This document shows positions 1 to 4,943 of a stretch of DNA of 6,845 nucleotides, in pieces. The notes under the pieces were generated by a model. That model was given only the letters and a program-made list of their open reading frames with translations. It did no database searches and was not told where the DNA came from. Source of the DNA: an uncultured bacterium (GTDB lineage Bacteria; Bacillota; Clostridia; Oscillospirales; Acutalibacteraceae); contig CAMFFI010000056.1 in the NCBI GenBank assembly GCA_945949625.1, forward strand, positions 1-6,845, read 5' to 3'. A program made the translations under genes and the position numbers. The stretch's first letter is position 1; the number at the start of each line of letters is the position of its first letter.

Positions 1-290
1 AAGGATATTGCGGACATGCCGCCGCGCAAGGAGATTACGGACATGCCGCCGCGCAGGGTGACAGGGGTCACGCCTCTGTGGGCGGCAAAGATGCAGTTGC
101 CGCCGCATTTGGTATAGAGGGCAAAGCTAAAGCTTGCCTCGGCTCTTGGATTATTCTTGCAGAATGGGAACTTAAAAACGATAACTGGCACATTGCTGCC
201 GTAAAGACTGCGCAGATAGACGGAGAAAAACTTAAAGCGGACACTTGGTACATTTTGAAAAACGGAAAATTTGAGGAGGCAGAAGAATGA
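1..290 (+). CDS. 3' part of a repeat-rich phage protein (DUF7666-like), 5' end outside the window
   Basis: The reading frame is open from the first full codon at base 3 to the TGA at 288-290, so the gene begins upstream. The visible N-terminal part is three 9-residue repeats (GYCGHAAAQ, GDYGHAAAQ, GDRGHASVG), followed by KDAVAAAFGIEGKAKACLG and a non-repetitive tail with LGSWIILAEW. Glycine/alanine repeats of this type leading into a 'GIEGKAKxxLGSW' segment are, from memory, typical of phage early-region proteins now labelled DUF7666; function unknown. The regular Gly-His-Ala repeats suggest a repeated beta-strand (solenoid) fold, which is inference. A GTG at 78 could be mistaken for a start, but the repeat clearly continues upstream in frame. 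The stop overlaps the ATG at 287 (ATGA), so the next short frame could be translationally coupled. Confidence 0.75.
   Translation, partial: GYCGHAAAQGDYGHAAAQGDRGHASVGGKDAVAAAFGIEGKAKACLGSWIILAEWELKNDNWHIAAVKTAQIDGEKLKADTWYILKNGKFEEAEE
3..83 (+). repeat. 27-bp in-frame tandem repeats, three units visible
   Basis: Units lie at 3-29, 30-56 and 57-83, each coding nine residues. The first two share CGGACATGCCGCCGCGCA-type cores almost exactly; the third is more diverged. The array probably continues upstream of the window. Confidence 0.8.
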
Positions 291-355
291 ACGGAAAATG
301 TTTTATATGCGGCAAGCGGGGTGAAGACAGTGACGCAGGTCGAGAGGATTATTGA
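287..355 (+). CDS. 22-codon zinc-knuckle ORF, possibly a truncated copy of the HNH-like gene start
   Basis: The frame begins with an ATG overlapping the previous stop (ATGA) and has a GGAGG ribosome binding site at 274-279, so translation is plausible. It encodes MNGKCFICGKRGEDSDAGREDY and then stops. The start closely resembles that of the HNH-like protein at 544 (MKGNCDLCGKYG), including a shared DNA stretch TATGCGGCAAG. Nothing after the CxxCGK knuckle is conserved. It overlaps the winged-helix gene in another frame. It may be the remnant of a duplicated or interrupted HNH-like gene, or a coupling ORF that delivers ribosomes to the poorly preceded GTG start of the next gene. A real functional peptide is possible but not shown. 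Confidence 0.35.
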   Translation: MNGKCFICGKRGEDSDAGREDY

Positions 356-554
356 TTACATAAAGCGTTACGGAAGCATAACGCCGCTTGACGCACTAAA
401 GGAGTTCGGCTGTATGCGTCTTGCAAGCCGAATGTGCGATATAAAGGCAATGGGTTACGGCATTGTGCGTGAATTTGAGCACTCAAAAAACCAAAGCGGC
501 GAGCCTGTAAAATATGCGAGATACCGCTTTGCGGAGGAAACCGATGAAAGGTAA
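321..554 (+). CDS. Small helix-turn-helix (HTH_39-like) phage protein
   Basis: The 77-residue product has a compact DNA-binding-type domain: residues 3-20 (TVTQVERIIDYIKRYGSI) form a first helix, 'TPLDALKEFGCMRLASRMCDIKAMGY' reads as helix-turn-recognition helix, and 'YARYRF' near the end is the wing strand. The 'ITPLdAlkefGcmRLasRicDLk' signature matches the HTH_39-type helix-turn-helix proteins common in phage early regions, whose exact role is not established. The start is uncertain: GTG at 321 has no good ribosome binding site, while GTG at 330 (three codons later) is preceded by GGGGTGA at a 5-base distance. Its end overlaps the next gene by 11 bases, so the two are probably co-translated. 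It could act as a local regulator, but no target site can be assigned. Confidence 0.75.
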   Translation: MKTVTQVERIIDYIKRYGSITPLDALKEFGCMRLASRMCDIKAMGYGIVREFEHSKNQSGEPVKYARYRFAEETDER

Positions 555-807
555 CTGCGATTTATGCGGCAAGTACGGCTATCTTGAACTGCATCACATT
601 TTCGGTGGGGCTAACCGGAGCCTTTCGGAGAAATACGGGCTTGTTGTGAACCTCTGTCACGAGTGCCACAACGAGCCGCCGGACGGAGTGCACTTTAACG
701 CTGAAAATATGCTTGCACTGCGTAAATGGGCGCAAAAACAGGCTATGGAGAACTACGGCTGGGACGAAGCCGAATTTATCAGAATTTTCGGGAGGAGTTA
801 TTTATGA
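544..807 (+). CDS. Small HNH / Ref-like zinc nuclease-family protein
   Basis: The 87-residue product carries a zinc knuckle C5-x2-C8, then LELHHIFGG with His17-His18, and NLCHECHN with C38, C41 and H42, followed by GVH (His50) and a C-terminal helix ending in RIFGRSYL. The paired CxxC motifs and HH are the ββα-metal (HNH) layout, and the order resembles the small phage recombination nucleases related to Ref; that assignment is from memory. I start it at ATG 544, not at an earlier in-frame codon, because GGAGG at 533-537 sits 6 bases upstream and because the knuckle begins there. It overlaps the winged-helix gene upstream and shares ATGA with ssb downstream, so a role in phage recombination beside SSB is plausible. 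Enzymatic activity is inferred only. Confidence 0.7.
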   Translation: MKGNCDLCGKYGYLELHHIFGGANRSLSEKYGLVVNLCHECHNEPPDGVHFNAENMLALRKWAQKQAMENYGWDEAEFIRIFGRSYL

Positions 808-1247
808 ATTTTGTACTTCTTATGGGCAGATTTGTAGCTGACCCAGAGCTTAAAAAGACAACGAGCGGAAAGAGTGTATGCGCTTTTACACTTGCGGTGG
901 ACAAAGGAAAAGACCGCGGAGCGGATTTTATTGATACGGTTGCATGGGAAAAGACAGCGGAGTTTATCTGCAAATATTTTAAAAAAGGCGACCCCATTGT
1001 AATTGACGGAGCGGTAAACACGCGAACCTATGAGGACAAAGACGGCAAGAAGCGCAAGGTAACGGAAGTTACGGCAAAGAATGTTGAATTTGCGCCCAGA
1101 GCACGCACAGCACAGCAGGAAAGCGGTTATTTTGCAAGCGCGGATGTTTTATCTGCCGATGAAAACGAAGCTTTACAGAGCCGTACAGTGGCGCAGGGAA
1201 CAGCCGAAGAATTTGAGCTTGTCGAAGATGAAGATTTGCCGTTTTAA
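804..1247 (+). CDS. ssb: Single-stranded DNA-binding protein (phage SSB)
   Basis: The 147-residue product coats single-stranded DNA during replication and recombination and recruits partner proteins through its C-terminal tip. Residues 1-105 form the OB-fold: GRFVADPELKKTTSGKSV, FTLAVD, ADFIDTVAWEKTAEFICKYFKKGD and the TRTYEDKDGKKRKVTEVTAKNVEF block are all standard SSB signatures. A flexible linker of about 35 residues follows, and the protein ends in EDEDLPF, the acidic tip that binds SSB partners. The ATG at 804 overlaps the upstream stop (ATGA) and has GGAGGAG at 791-797. An in-frame upstream extension to 726 exists but lies inside the previous gene and lacks SSB similarity. Length is slightly shorter than host SSBs, as usual for phage copies. 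Confidence 0.96.
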   Translation: MNFVLLMGRFVADPELKKTTSGKSVCAFTLAVDKGKDRGADFIDTVAWEKTAEFICKYFKKGDPIVIDGAVNTRTYEDKDGKKRKVTEVTAKNVEFAPRARTAQQESGYFASADVLSADENEALQSRTVAQGTAEEFELVEDEDLPF

Positions 1248-1258
1248 GGAGTGAAAAA

Positions 1259-1453
1259 ATGGATAACAAGAAGGAATATTATTTTTCAGACCAACTTTGC
1301 TGGGACTGCAAAAACGCCTGCGGCGGCTGTGAATGGAGCGAAAGCCTTGAGCCGGTTCCGGGGTGGAAAGCAAAAAAAGTAAAGAAAGTAGACCACGGTG
1401 TTGAATACGAAACATATTCAATAAAAAAGTGCCCGAAGTTTGAGAGGGGATAA
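1259..1453 (+). CDS. Small cysteine-rich phage protein, probably zinc-binding
   Basis: The 64-residue product has four clustered cysteines (C14, C17, C21, C24: CWDCKNACGGC) and a fifth in the C-terminal IKKCPKF motif, with a conserved-looking PVPGWKAKKV middle. This pattern (Cys cluster, 'CxW', 'PVxGWxA', 'CPxF') recurs in small proteins next to Firmicutes phage ssb or replication genes; I know no function for it. A strong AAGGAG ribosome binding site overlaps the ssb stop region, 11 bases after the stop, so it is likely in the same transcript as ssb. It is followed by the window's only long non-coding stretch and so appears to close the upstream operon block. Confidence 0.7.
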   Translation: MDNKKEYYFSDQLCWDCKNACGGCEWSESLEPVPGWKAKKVKKVDHGVEYETYSIKKCPKFERG

Positions 1454-1560
1454 AAATTGAAAAGGGATTTTAAAGGAATTTGATTTTGTAGTAGGTACTC
1501 CTGTAAAATAGTTACGACTTGGAATTGCGGGAATAATTCACAGAATTTTCTGAAAACCTA
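1454..1560. other. AT-rich intergenic segment upstream of the initiator promoter
   Basis: No coding frame is supported here. Small dyads are visible, such as CAGAA-TT-TTCTG at 1541-1552 and GAATT/AATTC at 1522-1539, but none has the GC-rich stem plus T-tract of a rho-independent terminator. I see no clear terminator for the upstream operon. Confidence 0.5.
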
Positions 1561-1589
1561 TTGAAATTTGAACATTATAGTGCTATAAT
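1561..1589 (+). promoter_or_regulatory. Sigma-A type promoter for the replication initiator
   Basis: TTGAAA (1561-1566, five of six matches to TTGACA) is followed by a 17-base spacer and a perfect TATAAT (1584-1589). TG lies one base before it (TGCTATAAT), giving an extended -10. Transcription would begin near 1595-1597, about 115 bases before the initiator ATG. This is the best promoter in the window and would drive the replication block. Confidence 0.8.
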
Positions 1590-1593
1590 ATTC
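1570..1593. promoter_or_regulatory. 24-base near-perfect palindrome over the -10 element, candidate operator
   Basis: Arms GAACATTATAG (1570-1580) and CTATAATATTC (1583-1593) are reverse complements at 10 of 11 positions with a 2-base spacer. It covers the whole -10 and spacer end, the place where a dimeric repressor would block RNA polymerase. It is not a Gram-positive LexA box (no GAAC-N4-GTTC). Which protein binds is unknown. Confidence 0.5.
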
Positions 1594-1711
1594 TTGTTGA
1601 TACAGTATGACGGTGCTGTTCAACGGTAAAAGAATATTGTATCAACAGGCGTATTGTTTGAGTGCCGTCACACTCAGCAATGCGCTTTTTGCTTATAAAG
1701 AGGTGACAGCA
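1593..1711 (+). ncRNA. Structured 5' leader of the initiator gene
   Basis: Bases 1593-1608 pair with 1634-1649 in a 16-bp stem (all pairs satisfied, two G-T wobbles), leaving a 25-base loop. Bases 1659-1664 (TGAGTG) pair with 1671-1676 (CACTCA), leaving the loop CCGTCA. That loop can pair exactly with TGACGG at 1608-1613 at the edge of the first loop; with wobbles the helix 1608-1617/1661-1670 reaches 10 bp. The same CCGTCAC can instead pair with GTGAC of the ribosome binding site (1703-1707). A third small dyad is AGCAA 1676-1680 with TTGCT 1689-1693. An in-frame ATG at 1607 opens into the initiator but has no ribosome binding site, so I treat this stretch as untranslated. The structure is seen in the sequence; a regulatory role is inferred. 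Confidence 0.45.
1699..1706 (+). promoter_or_regulatory. Ribosome binding site that fixes the initiator start
   Basis: AGAGGTGA lies 5 bases before ATG 1712 and decides that start over the in-frame ATG at 1607. Its GTGA part is complementary to GTCAC in the leader at 1667-1671. Confidence 0.75.
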
Positions 1712-2566
1712 ATGGCGATATATAGAGTACACAAAACTAAAGATTTTACGGTTATGAGCAACGCCCATTTAAGGGACAAGAATATGAGCCTCAAGGCAAA
1801 AGGGCTGCTATCGGTAATGTTTTCGCTGCCTGATGATTGGGGCTATTCTATCAACGGCCTTGTTGCGATTAGCAAAGAAAATGAATCAGCTATTAAGAGC
1901 ACATTATACGAGCTCAAGAAGCTTGGCTATTTAGTTGTAACAAAGTTAAAGCCGAGTGAAACGAAAAGCGGCAGATTTGAATATGTTTACGATGTTTACG
2001 AGCTACCACAGGAAAAACAATCGGTAGAAAAACAAGGTGTAGAAAATCAATGTGTAGAAATTCTATCTGTAGAAAATCCGACCCAATTAAATACTAATAA
2101 ATCAAATACTAAAGAATTAAATAAAGAAATAGAGCGTAGGTATATAAGAATTGTTAACTACCCTATTGAAGAAAAGTTAAACACCCCTATTGAAGAAAAG
2201 TTAAAAGAGAATAATACAAGATTTAATACTACAAGAGAGAATAATATAAAAAGAATATATATATCTGAGTTTTCGGAGCTTTGGACGCTTTATCCAAACA
2301 AAAAAGGAAAAGAGAAAGCATTATCAGCTTACATAAAAGCAAGAGAGAGTGGGACGGAGAAAGAAACCGTTGAAAAAGGCATTAAGGACTATGCTAAAGA
2401 ATGTGAGCTTAAAGGCAGAGAAAAGGACTATATCAAGTACGGCTCAACTTGGTTCAATCAGCACGGTTGGGAAGATGAATACGACCTGACGCCAGCACGA
2501 AAAATCTCACCAGCAAAACAAGCTTACAGCCGTAAAGATGATACAGACCTCACAGGTATCTTATAA
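1712..2566 (+). CDS. Phage replication initiator (O-like, N-terminal helix-turn-helix)
   Basis: The 284-residue product likely binds the phage origin and recruits the helicase loader encoded next. Residues 1-98 form the DNA-binding part: MAIYRVHKTKDFTVMSN opening, then LKAKGLLSVMFSLPDDWGYSINGLVAIS and STLYELKKLGYLVV, a winged-helix pattern found in many Firmicutes phage initiators. Residues 100-180 are low-complexity with pentapeptide repeats (SVEKQ, GVENQ, CVEIL, SVENP, TQLNT, NKSNT) and a duplicated PIEEKLN segment. Residues 186-256 (FSELWTLYPNKKGKEKALSAY ... STWFNQHGWED) form the conserved C-terminal domain of such initiators. ATG 1712 is chosen for its AGAGGTGA site and because homologous-looking sequence starts at MAIYR. 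The low-complexity linker matches the iteron array in the DNA, as in lambda O. The gene has its own promoter and leader; the loader follows 14 bases after its stop. Confidence 0.85.
   Translation: MAIYRVHKTKDFTVMSNAHLRDKNMSLKAKGLLSVMFSLPDDWGYSINGLVAISKENESAIKSTLYELKKLGYLVVTKLKPSETKSGRFEYVYDVYELPQEKQSVEKQGVENQCVEILSVENPTQLNTNKSNTKELNKEIERRYIRIVNYPIEEKLNTPIEEKLKENNTRFNTTRENNIKRIYISEFSELWTLYPNKKGKEKALSAYIKARESGTEKETVEKGIKDYAKECELKGREKDYIKYGSTWFNQHGWEDEYDLTPARKISPAKQAYSRKDDTDLTGIL
2021..2080 (+). repeat. Four 15-bp iterons inside the initiator gene
   Basis: GTAGAAA recurs at 2024, 2039, 2054 and 2069, exactly 15 bases apart; units are 2021-2035, 2036-2050, 2051-2065 and 2066-2080. A degenerate unit precedes at 2006-2020 (GAAAAACAA shared with unit 1). 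The 15-base phase continues beyond as AAATACTAA at 2089 and 2104 and AAATAAA at 2119. Confidence 0.8.
2161..2205 (+). repeat. 21-bp direct repeat, 24-bp period, in AT-rich DNA
   Basis: CCCTATTGAAGAAAAGTTAA plus one A occurs identically at 2161-2181 and 2185-2205, coding the duplicated PIEEKLN peptide. A further pair of AGAGAATAATA repeats follows at 2206-2216 and 2236-2246. Confidence 0.8.
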
Positions 2567-2580
2567 AAGGAGCTGGAATA

Positions 2581-3429
2581 ATGACTTTCACGGAGAAATG
2601 GTTGAACAATTTTATTGACGGAATAGAAGCGAGAGCTGCGCCTCCGAAAGCTGATGACTATTTGGGAAAGGACGGCTTAATATATTGCTCCAAATGTAAC
2701 ACACCTAAGCAATGCAGAATTGAGCTGTTTAAGAAAGAAAAGATTGTTCCTTGCCTTTGTAAATGTGAGATTGAAAAACGTGACGCAGAGGAAGCACTCA
2801 GAAAGCAGCAGGAGCAGGAAAAACGTATAAAGCAATATCAGAAAATGGGCTTTCCTGAAAGTGATATGATTGACTGGACGTTTGAGCACGATGACGGACT
2901 TAATCCAAAGCTCACCAACGCTATGAAAGCATACGTAGAAAATTTCGATAAGTTCAGAAGCTGCGGAAAAGGATTGCTGCTTTACGGCTCAGTAGGGACA
3001 GGAAAAACATATGCAGCAGCAAGCGTTGCAAACGCCCTAATTGACAAAGGTTATCCGTGCTTAGTAACTAACTTTGCACGGCTCGCAAATACCTTACAGG
3101 GGCTCTACGATGGCAGACAGGACTATATTGACAGCCTCAATAGATTTGACCTTTTAGTTATAGATGACCTTGCGGCGGAGCGGAGCACGGAGTATATGCA
3201 GGAGCAAGTATTCAATATCATAAACAGTAGATATGTAGCTGGGCTGCCGATGATTATTACCACTAACCTCACAGGGGACGAACTTAAGCACCCTGACAGC
3301 ATAAGTAAAGAGCGCATTTACAGCAGGATATTAGAGCGTTGTCACCCTATTGAGGTAGCGGGAAGCGACAGACGAAAAGGAAAGTTAAAAAATGATTTTG
3401 CAGAAATGCGTGACATTTTGGGACTATAA
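2581..3429 (+). CDS. dnaC: DnaC/IstB-family helicase loader ATPase
   Basis: This 282-residue AAA+ protein would load the host replicative helicase onto origin DNA opened by the initiator. Walker A is GSVGTGKT (residues 136-143), Walker B is LLVIDDL (191-197), sensor 1 is TTN (227-229), and the arginine finger region is IYSRILERC (Arg249). The block DFAEMRDILGL closes the protein. The N-terminal third holds a cysteine cluster (C36, C39, C45, C58, C60, C62) likely to bind zinc, then a charged coiled-coil-like stretch (EKRDAEEALRKQQEQEKRIKQYQ, positions 65-87). This N-terminal zinc region is seen in Firmicutes phage loaders and replaces the E. coli DnaC N-terminus. AAAGGAG lies 8 bases before the ATG. 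It follows the initiator by 14 bases, supporting a shared transcript and function. Confidence 0.92.
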   Translation: MTFTEKWLNNFIDGIEARAAPPKADDYLGKDGLIYCSKCNTPKQCRIELFKKEKIVPCLCKCEIEKRDAEEALRKQQEQEKRIKQYQKMGFPESDMIDWTFEHDDGLNPKLTNAMKAYVENFDKFRSCGKGLLLYGSVGTGKTYAAASVANALIDKGYPCLVTNFARLANTLQGLYDGRQDYIDSLNRFDLLVIDDLAAERSTEYMQEQVFNIINSRYVAGLPMIITTNLTGDELKHPDSISKERIYSRILERCHPIEVAGSDRRKGKLKNDFAEMRDILGL

Positions 3430-3445
3430 AACGGAGGGCTGAAAA

Positions 3446-3616
3446 ATGAAAATCACAAAGGAAGATGTGCTAAAAATTGAGCACGAGATAATTTGCGAGG
3501 ATGATGACATTTGGTCTTTGTCGGATGAAATTAGTAAGAAACTAATTTTTTATAATCATGGTGCTCACGATATGGCAAACAAAATAATTAAAAAGCTCGA
3601 AAGTGAGGAAGACTGA
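3446..3616 (+). CDS. Small acidic protein of unknown function (56 aa)
   Basis: ATG 3446 is preceded by CGGAGGG at 3432-3438, a strong ribosome binding site, 16 bases after the loader stop. The product starts MKITKEDVLKIEHEII and ends NKIIKKLESEED; it is mostly predicted helical, with one acidic run (CEDDDIW, positions 17-23). I do not recognise a family. It fills the only gap between the loader and the next gene in the same direction, and its stop sits 2 bases before the next ATG, so it is most likely a real phage gene. Its short length and acidic character fit a small phage early protein, which is inference only. Confidence 0.65.
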   Translation: MKITKEDVLKIEHEIICEDDDIWSLSDEISKKLIFYNHGAHDMANKIIKKLESEED

Positions 3617-3618
3617 CG

Positions 3619-3966
3619 ATGGCTGATATTGATAAAAAGGCTCTTATTGACGAGGGGTGCAACCTACTGAACGAAGCTATCGCAGAAATGCGTAAAGCAC
3701 AAAAACTCTTTAAAAAGTGCGGAATTGAGTTTTGCGATAATGTTGATATATCAGATATTAAGTCATGGCGTTGCGTGGGAAATATACAAATTTTTTCGGG
3801 AATAAGTAAATTCGAGAAAATAATTGGGGCAAGCGGATATTTTAGAAACGATAATATCACCGGAAAGCCCGACATAAGCCGGAAATATCTTGATTACAAA
3901 AATCTTGTATTCTTGCAACTTGGCAAGGAAAAAACAGGCCGACAGGCAAAATTCTATTTCAGATAG
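3619..3966 (+). CDS. Unrecognised phage protein (115 aa)
   Basis: The product begins with an amphipathic helix-rich region (residues 6-33, ALIDEGCNLLNEAIAEMRKA...) and continues with a mixed region containing 'SWRCVGNIQIFSGISKFEKIIGA' and a basic end (RKYLDYKNLVFLQLG ... RQAKFYFR). Four cysteines (C14, C34, C39, C52) are too scattered for an obvious zinc site. No signal peptide or membrane segment is visible. The start ATG lies 2 bases after the previous stop, with GTGAGGA in the upstream coding end acting as ribosome binding site, so the two genes are translationally linked. I cannot assign a family or function. Confidence 0.7.
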   Translation: MADIDKKALIDEGCNLLNEAIAEMRKAQKLFKKCGIEFCDNVDISDIKSWRCVGNIQIFSGISKFEKIIGASGYFRNDNITGKPDISRKYLDYKNLVFLQLGKEKTGRQAKFYFR

Positions 3967-3978
3967 GAGGGCTTATAA

Positions 3979-4272
3979 ATGGCTGAACAAAGATTTATAG
4001 ACGCGAATAATCTTATTGAAGAAATAAGAGAAGAACGCTGTTATAACTGCCGAAATTTCAAAGATATGAAATGTGATTATTGCGGTACGGCTGACTATAT
4101 TTATATGATTGAAGATATGCCCGCTGCCGATGTTGCGCCTGTTCGGCACGGGCGGTGGAAAAGGTACGGAAAAAATCTTGGCGAATGTTCGGAGTGCGGA
4201 GAGATAGTATCAGTCCGGAACAATTATTGCCCCAACTGCGGAGCAAAAATGGACGAAAAGGAGGACAGATAA
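3979..4272 (+). CDS. Small two-site zinc-ribbon phage protein
   Basis: The 97-residue product has a first cysteine site at C21-x2-C24 / C32-x2-C35 and a C-terminal ribbon at C70-x2-C73 / C84-x2-C87 (GECSECGEIV ... YCPNCGAKMD). Between them is the phrase 'IEDMPAADVAPVRHGRWKRYG', very characteristic of a family widespread in gut Firmicutes phages, where it starts RFIDANxLIEE as here. The function is unknown; the ribbon may mediate protein or nucleic-acid binding. AGGAGGG at 3965-3971 lies 7 bases before ATG. The stop directly abuts the rusA start codon, so the pair is co-translated. Family recognition is by remembered pattern. Confidence 0.8.
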   Translation: MAEQRFIDANNLIEEIREERCYNCRNFKDMKCDYCGTADYIYMIEDMPAADVAPVRHGRWKRYGKNLGECSECGEIVSVRNNYCPNCGAKMDEKEDR

Positions 4273-4677
4273 ATGCAGTTTACCATTTACGGCAAGCCCA
4301 AGGGCAAGGACAGACCGAGGTTCGGACAGGGGCGGACATACACCGCCCCCGCCACCAAGGAATACGAGGACAGGGTAAAATTTGAGTATGCCCGGCAGTG
4401 CCGGAACAGGCGGTTTGAGGGAAATATAAGCGTTGATGTTGTCGCTTATATAGAACCACCGAAAAGTTGGAGCAACAAAAAACGGGAGGATGCAATAGGC
4501 AAGTATTGCCCGACAGGAAGCGATACCGACAATATCCTAAAAATCATTATGGACGGTATGCAGGGAGTAGCATACGAAAACGACAAACGAGTTGTATCGG
4601 TAACTTGTCAACGTTTTTATGCGGAGCAAAGTAAAGTTGTTGTCGATATTAACGAGGTGGAGGAAAACAAAAAATGA
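4273..4677 (+). CDS. rusA: RusA-family Holliday junction resolvase
   Basis: The 134-residue product cleaves four-way DNA junctions formed in phage recombination and replication, acting as a homodimer. The N-terminus IYGKPKGKDRPRF carries the basic KGKxRPR patch, and the core motif GSDTDNILKIIMDGMQGVAYENDKRV (positions 82-107) contains the acidic metal-binding residues of the family, likely D84, D86 and D104. The length matches RusA proteins (about 120-140). ATG 4273 starts immediately after the previous stop, with AAGGAGG about 8-9 bases upstream. Its end overlaps the next gene by 4 bases (ATGA). With SSB, the HNH/Ref-like protein and probably a recombinase upstream of the window, it completes a phage recombination set. 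Confidence 0.93.
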   Translation: MQFTIYGKPKGKDRPRFGQGRTYTAPATKEYEDRVKFEYARQCRNRRFEGNISVDVVAYIEPPKSWSNKKREDAIGKYCPTGSDTDNILKIIMDGMQGVAYENDKRVVSVTCQRFYAEQSKVVVDINEVEENKK

Positions 4678-4943
4678 AAGACGTTGAATTAAAACCGTGT
4701 CCTTTTTGCGGTGCGCAAATCAAAATTGTTGTTTGTGATGATGAGGGGAATATTCAAAAAGAAGAATACGAAAAAAAACCTTGGAGCGGATTGGGGTATA
4801 AACTGTATCACGATATAAAAGATGACCCAACAGATTCCTGTCCTATCGCAGGGCACGAAGGCGCAGGAGATTTGGGCGTGTGGATTTATGATACCAAAGA
4901 GGAAGCAATAGAAGCTTGGAACAGGAGGGTTGACAATGGCTGA
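4674..4943 (+). CDS. Lar-like zinc protein (restriction alleviation family)
   Basis: The 89-residue product starts LKPCPFCGA (C9, C12), has a second site SCPIAGHEG (C56 and H61), and ends with GVWIYDTKEEAIEAWNRRV, the 'eAieaWNrR' tail typical of Lar/restriction-alleviation-like phage proteins. Rac-prophage Lar moderates type I restriction, but most family members in phages are untested, so function here is only suggested. The middle (residues 27-55) is longer than the shortest family members. Its ATG overlaps the rusA stop, and GGAGGA at 4659-4664 is the ribosome binding site. It overlaps the next gene by 8 bases. Confidence 0.75.
   Translation: MKDVELKPCPFCGAQIKIVVCDDEGNIQKEEYEKKPWSGLGYKLYHDIKDDPTDSCPIAGHEGAGDLGVWIYDTKEEAIEAWNRRVDNG

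Larger units (their letters stand above)
2006..2265. other. Candidate phage replication origin
   Basis: Four 15-bp iterons are followed by very AT-rich DNA with further direct repeats (2089-2125, 2161-2205, 2206-2246, then ATATATATAT at 2256-2265), all within the initiator coding sequence. Iterons next to an AT-rich unwinding region inside the initiator gene is the arrangement of lambdoid origins and of several Gram-positive phages. Location is inferred; no experimental mark can be seen. Confidence 0.5.

Noticed and set aside
78..290. Complete gene starting at GTG 78
   Set aside because: The frame and its 9-residue repeats continue upstream to the window edge, so this is the end of a longer gene.
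1541..1552. Terminator of the ssb operon (CAGAA-TT-TTCTG)
   Set aside because: The stem is five weak pairs with a 2-base loop and no T-run follows.
1570..1593. LexA/SOS box
   Set aside because: It starts with GAAC but lacks GTTC at the needed spacing.
1607..1711. In-frame N-terminal extension of the initiator from ATG 1607
   Set aside because: There is no ribosome binding site, it would lie inside the leader stem, and the extension does not look like initiator sequence. ATG 1712 has an excellent AGAGGTGA site.
2021..2125. CRISPR array or tandem satellite
   Set aside because: The repeats are 15 bases with no spacers, in frame within a coding sequence; they fit iterons.
4930..4935. TTG start for the 4936 gene
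   Set aside because: The ribosome binding site AGGAGGG would abut it; ATG 4936 has proper spacing.
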